Positions 9,371-18,580 of a DNA stretch of 64,000 nt are shown here, piece after piece (position 1 is the stretch's first letter; each line of letters begins with the position of its first letter). The translations under genes and the position numbers were made by a program. The DNA lies in the NCBI RefSeq assembly GCF_001653235.2, contig NC_035792.1, positions 3,658,001 through 3,722,000 of the forward strand, given 5' to 3'. The stretch comes from Pochonia chlamydosporia 170. Its lineage: Eukaryota; Ascomycota; Sordariomycetes; Hypocreales; Clavicipitaceae. Below the pieces are notes generated by a model. That model had not been told where the DNA came from, did no database searches, and saw only the letters and a program-made list of their open reading frames with translations.

Positions 9371-10999
9371 ATGGAGACCCCGGTGTCCGTAACCAGCTCG
9401 AACGAAGAGATTGAGTCTTCGGAATCGGCAACTCCAACACCAGAACCGCCCGGAAAGCCATCATTTGTCATAGAAATAAGACCACCAGCGAGATATAAAC
9501 CGGGATGCGGTCCAACGCTGCAGCCATTGAGACTGCTACCCCCCAAGGAGTCCAATGCCTACATAATCGAGCGGATTCTGCTACCGTCGCCCGGCCTGGC
9601 CGCTGATGGTAAACCGTTGCCAAAACGAATGACATATATCGTTGGATGGCGCGATCTCCCAGCGGCGAGCTTGTTGGTTCCTGCTATGAAGATTCTCGAC
9701 TATGTGTCCCCCAAGGTTTTGGAGGATTGGGAAGAGAAGCTGGAGGCAGAAGTGGATGAGGAGCGGATCAAATTAGCGGAAGAAGAGCTACATGGGACCA
9801 CGGGCTTACAAAAACATAAGGCCCGACCACCAACTCATACAGGGATCGAGTCAGCGGTTGCTTTTGAGCCCGAAACTGAACCTGAAGATGTCGGTCGCCA
9901 TAAGATGGGGGCCATGAGTTTGTCAACGCCGAAGAAACGAAAGCTGGCTGACTTCGAAGGGCTCTCTGATGACGACGATAGCCCGTCGAATCAGATAGCG
10001 CGCGAGATGTTTGGGCAAACCAGCCGGGAGCTCTCTTCGGATATTCCTGGTGGTGAAGCTGTAGCCGAAGCCGAAACTGAAATCGAGGCCGTACATATGG
10101 AGCCGATACGTGATATATCACCAAAGGATGGCCCGCAAACGCCTCCGAAAAACAGCATGCCTACTCCAGTGCCGCTGCCGGCATACGTGAACGGACTAAT
10201 AGGTCACAACAATTCTTTTTCAAGGCCGCCGCAGCTACCAGCCCTGAGACCAAGCCCAGGCGGTGGTGTAGAGCATCGTCATTACAGTGCACTGGTGGAT
10301 TCCATAGAAGGAACCAGTAGTGCTGATGGAGGCCTGTTTAACGCCTTGGGAGGGGATATCAACTATGTCGAAACGTCCATTACTCTAGAGCCGACGAGTG
10401 ATGTACCGAGAAGCACGTCCGCCAGTCGAAAAGCTAACGGCTCTACCAAAAAGTCACATCCACCTAGGCCAACAAAGAAGAGACGCAAGGCATCACCGCC
10501 CATTAAAGAGATTGGGGAGGACGGTGAGCCAACCTGGGAAGTAGAAAGGTTGGAGGATGTTGCGCGTTATGATGTCGAAGGTCGCGGCCTCGTGAGATAC
10601 TTCCTGGTTCGGTGGGCAGGTGATTGGCCCCCAGACCAACAGACCTCTTGGGAACCGGAGGAACACATTCCATCCAGGCTGATTCGAACATACACGAAGA
10701 TGGATAAGAAGAAGAGGGCAAAACTTGCTTCCCAGCATAATAACAAACCGCCGACGCGGGTTGGTGGAGGCGATTTGAATGCCGAATATAGCTCTATCAA
10801 CGAACTGTTCGACCCAGACGCCCAGGAGAATTACCAGGCAGGCGGCACATCGCTTGACCCTGGCCAACAAGAAAGCCTGTTTGTTGAGGATGACTTGGAT
10901 AAGGAGGTGTTTGTGGTGGATGAGAATTCTGAAACGAAACACGGCTTTGGGAACAAAACGACCATGACATTGTCACAACGGGCGTTTGGAGTGTATTAA
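9371..10999 (+). CDS. Chromodomain protein with a second, divergent chromo-like domain
   Basis: A 542-aa, single-exon nuclear protein. A good chromodomain lies at about 388-440, starting TWEVERLEDV and containing FLVRWAGDW and SWEPEEHI; the first cage aromatic is Trp389, with the W of VRW and a further W nearby, so binding of a methylated histone tail is plausible. An N-terminal block at about 62-122 (NAYIIERILL ... YIVGWRDLP ... ILDYVSPKVLEDWEE) follows the same strand-strand-helix pattern with a longer loop and may be a second chromo-like fold. The middle is low-complexity, acidic and Pro/Ser-rich with basic clusters (PKKRK at about 190, TKKRRK at about 367) that look like nuclear localisation signals. 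No SET, helicase or chromoshadow domain. A role in heterochromatin is inferred; resemblance to the HCHC-complex chromodomain proteins is possible but not shown. Confidence 0.82.
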   Translation: METPVSVTSSNEEIESSESATPTPEPPGKPSFVIEIRPPARYKPGCGPTLQPLRLLPPKESNAYIIERILLPSPGLAADGKPLPKRMTYIVGWRDLPAASLLVPAMKILDYVSPKVLEDWEEKLEAEVDEERIKLAEEELHGTTGLQKHKARPPTHTGIESAVAFEPETEPEDVGRHKMGAMSLSTPKKRKLADFEGLSDDDDSPSNQIAREMFGQTSRELSSDIPGGEAVAEAETEIEAVHMEPIRDISPKDGPQTPPKNSMPTPVPLPAYVNGLIGHNNSFSRPPQLPALRPSPGGGVEHRHYSALVDSIEGTSSADGGLFNALGGDINYVETSITLEPTSDVPRSTSASRKANGSTKKSHPPRPTKKRRKASPPIKEIGEDGEPTWEVERLEDVARYDVEGRGLVRYFLVRWAGDWPPDQQTSWEPEEHIPSRLIRTYTKMDKKKRAKLASQHNNKPPTRVGGGDLNAEYSSINELFDPDAQENYQAGGTSLDPGQQESLFVEDDLDKEVFVVDENSETKHGFGNKTTMTLSQRAFGVY

Positions 11000-11426
11000 A
11001 TGGCGGCTTGGTGGTCTATTAAGGCATTTTGGCGCGGGTATGTTTTGTGTGTTTTTGGGTCAAGGAGCATTGCGTGTGCGATAGGCACTCACCCAGTTGA
11101 TCATCTTTGGAAGGGTATGGCTTCTATGAAAAAGGGAAGAGGCGTTGCATGGCATGGCGTCTACAAGAAGGGTTATGATATTATCGACATTAAATACCCA
11201 ATGCACTTTAAATAGGTTTAATTTCTCAATTAAAGAGCCTGTGAATCTGTCTTGTCCATAAGCCCGTACCATCTGGCTGACTTGTATGTATGCATGTCGC
11301 ATCCCAATTCATTCATAAAGCTGTTCGAAAGCAAACCAGTATTCCCAATTGCACTCTCATATCCCAAGCAAGCCCAAGCAAACCACATGTCATCCCATCG
11401 AAATCAAAAGCAACCTTCTCGACACC
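11000..11426. other. Convergent intergenic region
   Basis: Between the stops of the chromodomain gene (plus) and the RRM-like gene (minus). AT-rich, with no supported gene; 3' UTRs expected. Confidence 0.5.
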
Positions 11427-13444
11427 TTAGTCTTCCGTCGGCGCAGGCCGTTTAAGGACAAAAAAGTCCTTTATGAAACCAGCAACAGGCACGTTCTTCA
11501 ATCCCACGCACCCAAACTCACACCCCGTACAAACAGGCACAGTACCTTCCTCCAAACCTTGCTTGGCAGCGCACTCTCGACGATGCATAGCCAGCTTCCC
11601 GTATTCTTCCCAAGTTCGCAAATTTGGCGCCCCTGCAGCAGCAAAGTACTCGTCCCAATCGTTTGCCCATTCCGGATCGTGTAAGGTATTCGCCATGAGG
11701 AGCTTCATGTGGTCTTCTGCGCTGATGTTCCAGCTCCATTTGTGGCGGGTGAGTGTGATGTTGCTCCCGATGATTTTGTATGTGGTGTCTTGGAAGGCTT
11801 TGCGGTCTTCGAGATAGCTTCCTACTTCGGAGGGGTCGATTGAGAAGTATTCGGCGAGGACTTCTTCTCGCGTGGGCTTTGTGTCTCCCGGGACGATGGC
11901 TTTCACTTCTGCGGTCGCCGTTGGAGGGTATGTATTGTAAGGTGATCTATTCCATGTTGTGGTCAGTGTATTTGGATCAACGTACTGAATGACTCCGCTG
12001 GAATCATGAATATCTTGCATGGTTCCCTGTGAGGAATCGGGGACATTGCGCATTTCGTTCTGGGTGGCGTTGTATTCGATGTTAGTGTGGCCGCATCTGA
12101 TCAGCCTTTCAGCCCGATCTGCTTCAAATAGGGATGTAAACTCTAAGGTTAGATCATTTCCATATGATAGCTGAGCATCGGTGATGTGTTTGAGTCCAAT
12201 TATGCAGAGGAGTTGCCATATTGCTTCTTCGGGAAAGTTTGGCAGACAAAGTGCCCTGGTGCAACCTCTATCGAGGAGATAGTGGTTTATTTCGGTATGG
12301 AAGTATGATGGTGTAGGAATTAGGTATGCTTCTGGTTGATGCTTAGTACCCTTGTTATCGAGAAACGTAGGTCTATGGTATTGAAAGTGAGAAGTGATGG
12401 CTGCTGCTGCCTCAGGGTACACAAACTCAATGAGAGCGCACTTCTGTCCGTTGTTAGTTTTGCAGAGGCTCTTTGTCATGACGATGGACATAATTCCCCC
12501 ATAGCATCTGATGCTTTTGAGGACTTGGGCGACAGTTGAGTCGGCAGGTAGGTTGTTGAGAACTACTCGGCGGCTTTGTGATTCTGGGTTGCTGAAACTT
12601 GTCGATCGAGGCATGTAGATGCATGGAGAATAAATATCCTGGATATCATCGTGATATCTTAAGATGTAGTGGTTTTCTAGAGAAGCAGGATAGCTCTGTA
12701 CACTCGTTGTGAGAGAAGCTTCGTTAGGACAACTTGCTGAAGTTTCGTCTTCTGGGGCCATTCCCCAAGCTGGTGTCTCATATATAGGCACACGCTGCTC
12801 TTCTTCAGCAATCATGAAGGGATCATCATAGGATGGAGCAATTTTCCAAGCCCCAGCGTCTATTGGAGGCGTCCAGAATGACGCCCCGTCATTAGCAATA
12901 GAAGGCTTGTTTCCTTCCATGGTCTGTCTCATGCCGGATAGCATTTCCATAAAGCCTGATATTTCCGAAGTGTTGGCATTTATTATGTTTGTTAAAATCG
13001 GACTCGTGGCTTTTAGCGCGGCCAAAATGTCGGAGCCTGGGAGTTCTTTATTCTTGGTGATGAGCTCGGCGGCAGTATCCTATACAAACCATTAGATATG
13101 ATCTTACAGAGCCGTCACGGGAGGTGTGAGCTTACTATTCTGGAGCAAAACTGGTTAAGATCGCGGCTGGTGCGTTGAAGTATAACGTCCATGTCGAAAA
13201 AGCAGGCTGAGAGGTGTGTAAGATCGCCCAGGTGCATGTTCCTGAGTGACTCGTCGCACTCTGCGGAATACTCATGACTGATACCTCTACCAGCCTTCTT
13301 TAACAATATTGGAGATGCCCTTGGGGCATCTTCTGGAGATGGGGGTCTCGGTGGCATAGACCGGAGACCGTCGGCACCATGACTGGCTTCGAGCCAGTGA
13401 CGGATTGTCGAGTTCCCTTGATCGGTTGGTGCATCGTGCCACAT
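11427..13444 (-). CDS. RRM-fold protein of unknown function (653 aa)
   Basis: Exons 13136-13444 and 11427-13079 joined by a 56-bp intron (ATA|GTAAGC ... TATAG, branch CTAAT); the junction restores a continuous frame (NQFCSRI then DTAAELITK). A divergent RNA-recognition motif lies at about 273-340: RRVVLNNLPADSTVAQVLKS as strand 1 and helix 1, and KCALIEFVYPEAAAAI as strand 3 and helix 2, where RNP1 is degenerate. A second betaalphabeta-like stretch follows (ALCLPNFPEEAIWQLL ... DLTLEFTSLFEADRAERLI). The C-terminal ~150 residues contain a Trp-rich segment (HKWSWNISAEDHMKLLM, DPEWANDWDEYF) and a small CTGCEFGC cysteine motif. No transmembrane segment or signal peptide. It looks like one of the fungal-specific RRM proteins without assigned function; an RNA-binding role is inferred only from the fold. 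Confidence 0.8.
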
Positions 13445-14046
13445 TTTCTGAAATCCAGCGAGAGATCATGAGTAAATTATCTGATCCTATGAATTGGGCA
13501 GTTGAAAGAGAAGCTGGGCTGCTAAATTCTGTAGTGATAGGTGACTGGGAAGGTTGAGGGTTGGAGGGTTTGAAGCTGCGGCGAAGGTCAAAACGAAGCC
13601 GGTTCTGCAAGTTGACTTGCAGGCTCAGACTGTCTTTAGAATAAAATCGTCTATTAGATTATTTGAACTGCTAAAAAGCGAGTTGGATTAAAAATCAGTC
13701 CCTTGATTGTGGTTGTGGTTGTGAGGTGTTGTGTAAAAGGCTTGTTGGAGTGGAGGTGAAATAGTTGCCGACAACGATACACCATGAGCTCACAAGCAAC
13801 GTCGTGTCATTGTCTAATGGTCATATGAACGATCAGCCTGAGAAATAATGGAATTTGGCTGTTATTTTACTGTTTTCAACATAGCCAACCACATTGATTG
13901 GCTTCTTTCGTTTAGTTAATATGTAGTGTCGGGAACAAGACGGTTTGGAGCAGGCTGGATGAGAGAAGTCCGTGATACGATCCTACAAATCTGCTACGCA
14001 CCTCATGAGACTCAAAATGACTGCTAAATTAAGTAAATCTGGCACT
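13445..14046. other. Upstream region of the RRM-like gene
   Basis: About 600 bp that must hold the promoter of the minus-strand RRM-like gene and the 3' UTR of the secreted-protein gene. A possible 5' UTR intron acceptor (GGATTTCAG) lies 4 nt upstream of the RRM gene's ATG. Otherwise nothing recognised. Confidence 0.4.
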
Positions 14047-14671
14047 TTAATAAATTAAGTTGTCCCCAACCTTCTGCAACACATTGTTAATACCCTCCAA
14101 CGTACTTTGGGCTTGCCTGTCACACTTCGTCGCAGCCCCCGAATCATGGAAGCTCCAATACAGCATATTAAACTGATAAGACAAGTTCTCCAGCGTTAGG
14201 CCTAGCGTAAACTCAGCTCGATAGGCATCCCTGTCATTGTGGAATGTTGGCAGGGTGAGCAATGTATCAGTGGCGTGGTGCCCGGCGTCAGCAATCTTGG
14301 GCATCAGCGCACAGAGCGCCGATTCTTGCTTATGGGTAAAAGGACCGACTGATATATCACCGGTCTTTTGAGGAAAGGTTTCCAGAATGCGAGTGAAAGC
14401 GACATTGAGGCTCTACACAAACAGATTAGCATGCGGGAAATGTGTTGCATTGGAGTATGCTTACATTGTGGAACGGAATCACGTTCTCGGCGTCTAGGGC
14501 AGGAGTTTCATTTTCAAGCTTGACTCGAACATCGCCAGTTGCCCCTAGTTCTGTGACAAGGTTGTTTAACAGCTCAAGAGATTGGCTTGCTGAAACGTTG
14601 GGTTGCTCAGCAGCCAGAGCCTTAGAGGTAACGATGGCCAAGACGGCGCTGCAAAGAATACTCAGTTGCAT
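14047..14671 (-). CDS. Small secreted protein, possibly HsbA-like
   Basis: Exons 14465-14671 and 14047-14412 (52-bp intron, AAT|GTAAGC ... GTGTAG, branch CTAAT) give 190 aa. The first ~20 residues (MQLSILCSAVLAIVTSKALA) form a clear signal peptide. The mature part is mostly helical by its hydrophobic periodicity, with one or two N-glycosylation sites (NVS, NET) and only two cysteines (CALM and TKCDR), which could pair. Length, signal peptide and all-helical make-up recall the hydrophobic-surface-binding (HsbA)/cell-wall galactomannoprotein family, but no decisive motif is visible, so this is only a suggestion. A TATA box lies 73 nt upstream of the ATG, fitting a regulated gene. No neighbouring gene helps to place it. 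Confidence 0.78.
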
Positions 14672-14743
14672 TTCGAAGGGGGAAACAAGCCTTTTTCGAG
14701 ATATATGCTTCTGTCACAGAAATAAAGATGGCATTGAAGCTTC

Positions 14744-14751
14744 TTTTTATA
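14744..14751 (-). promoter_or_regulatory. TATA box of the small secreted protein gene
   Basis: TATAAAAA on the minus strand, 73 nt upstream of the ATG at 14671. Position and match to the consensus support a core promoter; inference only. Confidence 0.55.
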
Positions 14752-16546
14752 GCATTTCGAAATTTGGTAGTGTTACATTCTCACTTACATAGGCAATCTA
14801 ATTAGGCTATAACGAGTTAATACCCAGCAGGATGCTTCGTCGTCTTCCACCAATCGGGCCCAATAATTAGTAGTACTCTCCAACATGGACAATGCAGCTT
14901 TTTAAATCCGAATATTCTGCTGGGCACTAAATCTTACTTGCATCTACTCGACTGGATATTTGCCATGGTTTCGGCCAGCAATTGCACCGGCGCCGGGGTA
15001 GTTGTGCCGTGTCTAAGGCGATAACGATAGATCTTACTGCGGAGAGATGTGTTGCTTTGTTGCCAAACTGATGGTACAGGAATTCGTCATTGTAACCTAC
15101 CTTTATCTGTTCGACCCTCACGTCAGCGGCGGGAGGTTTCATCCACCTCTTAAGTTCTGCGGCACAATGAAGCGAAATCTAGATTAGGAAGCAGGAAACA
15201 GGCGGGGTTGAATTGCGGTGTATTGAGAGATATTCCAAGATATGCTGCCTGGTTCGTTGAGAAAGGACGATGGACAATCGAAGGGCACCTGGGACTGAGG
15301 CAATGGTGTGGGTGAGGAGTCGAGTCCGATGTTTTGCATGGAAGTATGTGCGAATAATTTCATTGAAGACGAAACAGGAGCCAGGCTGATATGTCGACGT
15401 GATACGTATTGCAATGCAATTTCTGATTATGATGTGTCATCTGAACAGGTCTAGTTTCCGGACTCTGGCTGCAAGAGAACGACCGCAAACCGGATGGCTT
15501 GCTCAAAAATATCGTTGTCTACCTGGAATGTTAGCTGTATTTAGTCAGTCATCCTGGGATAGGCAGATATTCTTGTTCATAGTTTTGCAATGCTGGATTT
15601 GGGTGGGACAAGTGCACACACGCGGCGCCTCGGCCATCCCCATGGAACAATAGAAACGGAACAGGATCCGGGAAATGAGCGGCGGCAATCGCATGATATA
15701 TCCAGGATGTCTGGAGTCTGTCCCCTGAGCTTCGAGTCGCACAACATGCAAAAACGTTGTGTGCTGAGGAGACGTGCGTTGGCACGAGCCATTCTTGGCA
15801 CAGTGTCACCAACAACACGTTGCAGGGTGCTGCTTGCCAGGCACTTCCGAGATGTATTTCCCGATGGATTGATAGATTGACGGATCCTATTTGCAAGCCG
15901 TCCAGTCAACGCCTTTGTCAAACGCCGTTTGGCTGATGCAAATGAACTTACCTGAATGATCAGAACTAAAACTTGCCAGGATGCCGATTCCCGAGCCATC
16001 GCCGCGGAAGCGACTTGTGTCATGACTGGAAAAAGCGGAGTCGGCCGACGGTGTTTGGTGACTTCAAGCCAGAACCAATTTGACAAGGATTGCGGCGAGA
16101 CATGGCACCTTGAGAATCCACCTTTTCCCCAGCATTGCCCAGCAAACGCCCAGCATTTGTGATGCAGTCCAGCGCCTTTCCCGCTTCTTAACCCAATCCG
16201 GGTTTTTGTTACTCAATTTCCAACGTGACATGAACTCGGGCATGGGGACAAAACTGAAAATGACGGCGCCAGGCGAAACACCGTGCTCACGGAGGGCCAT
16301 GTGGTGGTTTTCTTCTTCCGGGTGCCCGAATGGAAACACCGGCTTTCTCATCTGCAAATTTCCTGCTTGACTTGATCCCTTTATAAGGGGCATGGATTGA
16401 CACTGCGAATAACGACGACTTGGCAATGAGGACGTAACGCGACAACTGTTATTTACCTGTTATTACACAAACCGAGCGCTCCCGCTGTTGCGTGTGCCTT
16501 TTCATTCAGTCGTCAACCGAGTGAGATCACACGACACATCACCACC
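14752..16546. other. Intergenic region, no firmly supported gene
   Basis: About 1.8 kb between the secreted-protein gene and the HPP gene. A TATAAA on the minus strand at 16380-16385 is followed 29 nt later by an ATG (16351) that opens 95 codons, ending at 16064; the product is basic and resembles nothing known. Further down on the minus strand a good donor (CAG|GTAAGT near 15953) and acceptor (AAATAG near 15890) occur, but the joined frame soon stops. A lineage-specific short gene or a non-coding transcript is possible; not annotated as a gene. Confidence 0.35.
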
Positions 16547-17616
16547 ATGACGCTACCTCACAGGCTATGGAATTTCGACATAGATCGGTTCCTGAACCCG
16601 TTCGTGCCATCGCCACCATGGCGGTTCCTGCCCTACCCCGTTGCGAGGTGGTTCGGATATCGCAAGACCAAGCCGAAGGACACTGGCAACCTGATGCCCG
16701 TTTTCTGGGCATTTATTGGTGTCTTTGCTGCCATTCTCATGATACAAGGGGTGTCGAAACACGTGCCATCGTTTGAGTCGCGTGGTGCTCCCATGATTGT
16801 GGGCAGTTTTGTAAGTTTGCACCCTTTGTTCGGCGCCTTAAAGGCATGGTGGTGTTGAAGAGGTTGACACATCATGGAATGGAGACAAACAAGTTGCTAA
16901 TACATCACTAGGGCGCGGCCGCAGTCTTAGAGTTCTACGCCATCGAATCACCCCTTGCTCAACCGCGAAATGCCATCATGGGCCAATTCATATCCGCATT
17001 TGTCGGTGTTGCCATCGGCAAGCTCTTCCAACTGAGCGATCGATTCGAGGATATCCAATGGGTCGGAGGAGCCCTTGCCTGCGCTTGTGCGACCGCCATG
17101 ATGGCCTTGACCAAGACTGTGCACCCTCCTGCCGGAGCCACGGCGTTGCTCGCTGTCATTGACAATACCCTGATTCATATTGGATGGTTCATGCTTCCGG
17201 TTATGCTGCTGGGATGTGCGCTCATGTTGGGAGTCGCACTCGTGGTAAACAACATAGAAAGACGCTTCCCGATATACTGGTGGACACCCGAAGACGTTAG
17301 TAAAGGACGATCTATATTACGTAGACGGCATTCCGCAGAATTAAAGAAGGCAACTGTAGACGAAGAAAAGGCAGTCGACGTCCCTCCTGCGGTGGCGCCG
17401 GCGGCGAGTGGTAGCGATTCGACGGCCAGAGATGCCGAGGATGATACAGCGACCAACGACGAGGATCAAACGGAGTGCAGTGGTGTGAAGTTTAAGAGTG
17501 CGCATCAGCATGCTGGAGAGGTTGTTATTAGACGTGGGGAGGTGGTTGTCCCTGAGCATATGTTTCTTACACAAGAGGAACAACAGCTTCTGGAGACGTT
17601 GACATACCGACTGTAG
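16547..17616 (+). CDS. HPP-family integral membrane protein
   Basis: Exons 16547-16810 and 16912-17616 (101-bp intron, GTAAGT ... CACTAG, branch CTAAT) give 322 aa. Four to five hydrophobic segments are visible: FWAFIGVFAAILMIQGV, the GAAAVLEFYA region, ISAFVGVAIGKLF, WVGGALACACATAMMAL and HIGWFMLPVMLLGCALMLGVAL. The signature HPP lies in TVHPPAGATALLAV between membrane segments. Plant and bacterial members have been linked to nitrite transport; the role in fungi is not established. The soluble C-terminal ~110 residues are rich in Ala, Asp, Glu and Thr and probably face the cytosol. Start: ATG at 16547 in good context (ACCACCATGA); the exon junction falls inside the first conserved block, which supports the intron. 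Confidence 0.9.
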
Positions 17617-18580
17617 ACGATATATGGTGCTGCATATGAAGCATATATGGCGTATTGGATACATGGCGATTTGATTATTCTTGGAGTCTCATGTTTAAGG
17701 TTTATAATTCAACTATTTTGTTACACATTACTGGCGACGCACATTGAGTATACTCGTGAAGGGTGGACAAGGAGGAGTCATCGGTGAGAGCTCATGGTTC
17801 GGATCTCAATCTCAGCGCGTTAGCCACGGGTTAATTCGAATCCTGGTAGAATCCTGGCAAATAAAACATGCCGTAGATAAGGTGTACTAGCTAACTGGAT
17901 TATTCTGGCAAATCCGTGTCATGAAAGAATATCGCTGCGACGGGACAGGAATCTTGAATTTGGTCGCGAAAGTCTCCATCCCTTGACATACTTACACAGT
18001 CATGAATACTATTTCCGTTTACCAGAAAGAACTCTACAGAAATAAGCAGAATCTGTTGACTGGACAGGATTGATCTGCAGTTGAGCTGCATCTCACCATC
18101 AGTCAATTGACATGTGGCGCTTACTGCCTGAAGCCCCGCATAGCTAGTGACGGCTTGGTTCCATGTCGACAAAACACAGCCCCAGGCAGAATCTCAAGTT
18201 TCACGAAACTGGACAACCCTAATAACCATCACTTTGCCTGTGAAAGGGGCGTTCAAATTGAGTCATCGCCGGAAAAGTTGAACCTCAGGTTGCGACTCCA
18301 AGCACGCCGATTGGCAGCTCCACCGACCAGCAAGGTTTCGTGTTGGTTGACTGCAGCTTTGGACTGCAAGGCAAGCCACCTTATATTACTCAATAACTTG
18401 TTCAAGATGAGACTAATTCAGCTTTTCAGGAAACATATAAAGACCTACCTATGTTCTCCACTTGGTATCGGAAAACCAAACCACTCCATCACTCAGAAGT
18501 CGCGTCGCCTGACCGGTAATTTGCTAGGAACCCTTGAGCTGCTGCCGTACTCCATTTGGCGCTCAGGACGGCTTCTGAAG
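17617..18580. other. Intergenic region upstream of the DUF2828 gene
   Basis: The frame of the next gene stays open far upstream (from about 18107), but a TATA box at 18436 places transcription start downstream of that, so this is treated as promoter and 5' UTR. A stretch near 17805-17850 resembles a tRNA T-arm only superficially (see rejected items). Confidence 0.4.
18436..18441 (+). promoter_or_regulatory. TATA box of the DUF2828 gene
   Basis: TATAAA in the context ACATATAAAGACC, 145 nt upstream of the ATG at 18581. It supports that start over the upstream in-frame ATG at 18407. Confidence 0.45.

Noticed and set aside
15577..16086. 169-codon minus-strand open frame
   Set aside because: Arg/Ser/Pro-rich chance composition with no recognisable domain; a donor and acceptor inside it lead to an early stop when joined.
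17805..17855. tRNA-like T-arm (TTCGAATCC with nearby GTTAGC)
   Set aside because: The flanking sequence does not fold into a complete cloverleaf with acceptor and anticodon stems; at best a chance match.
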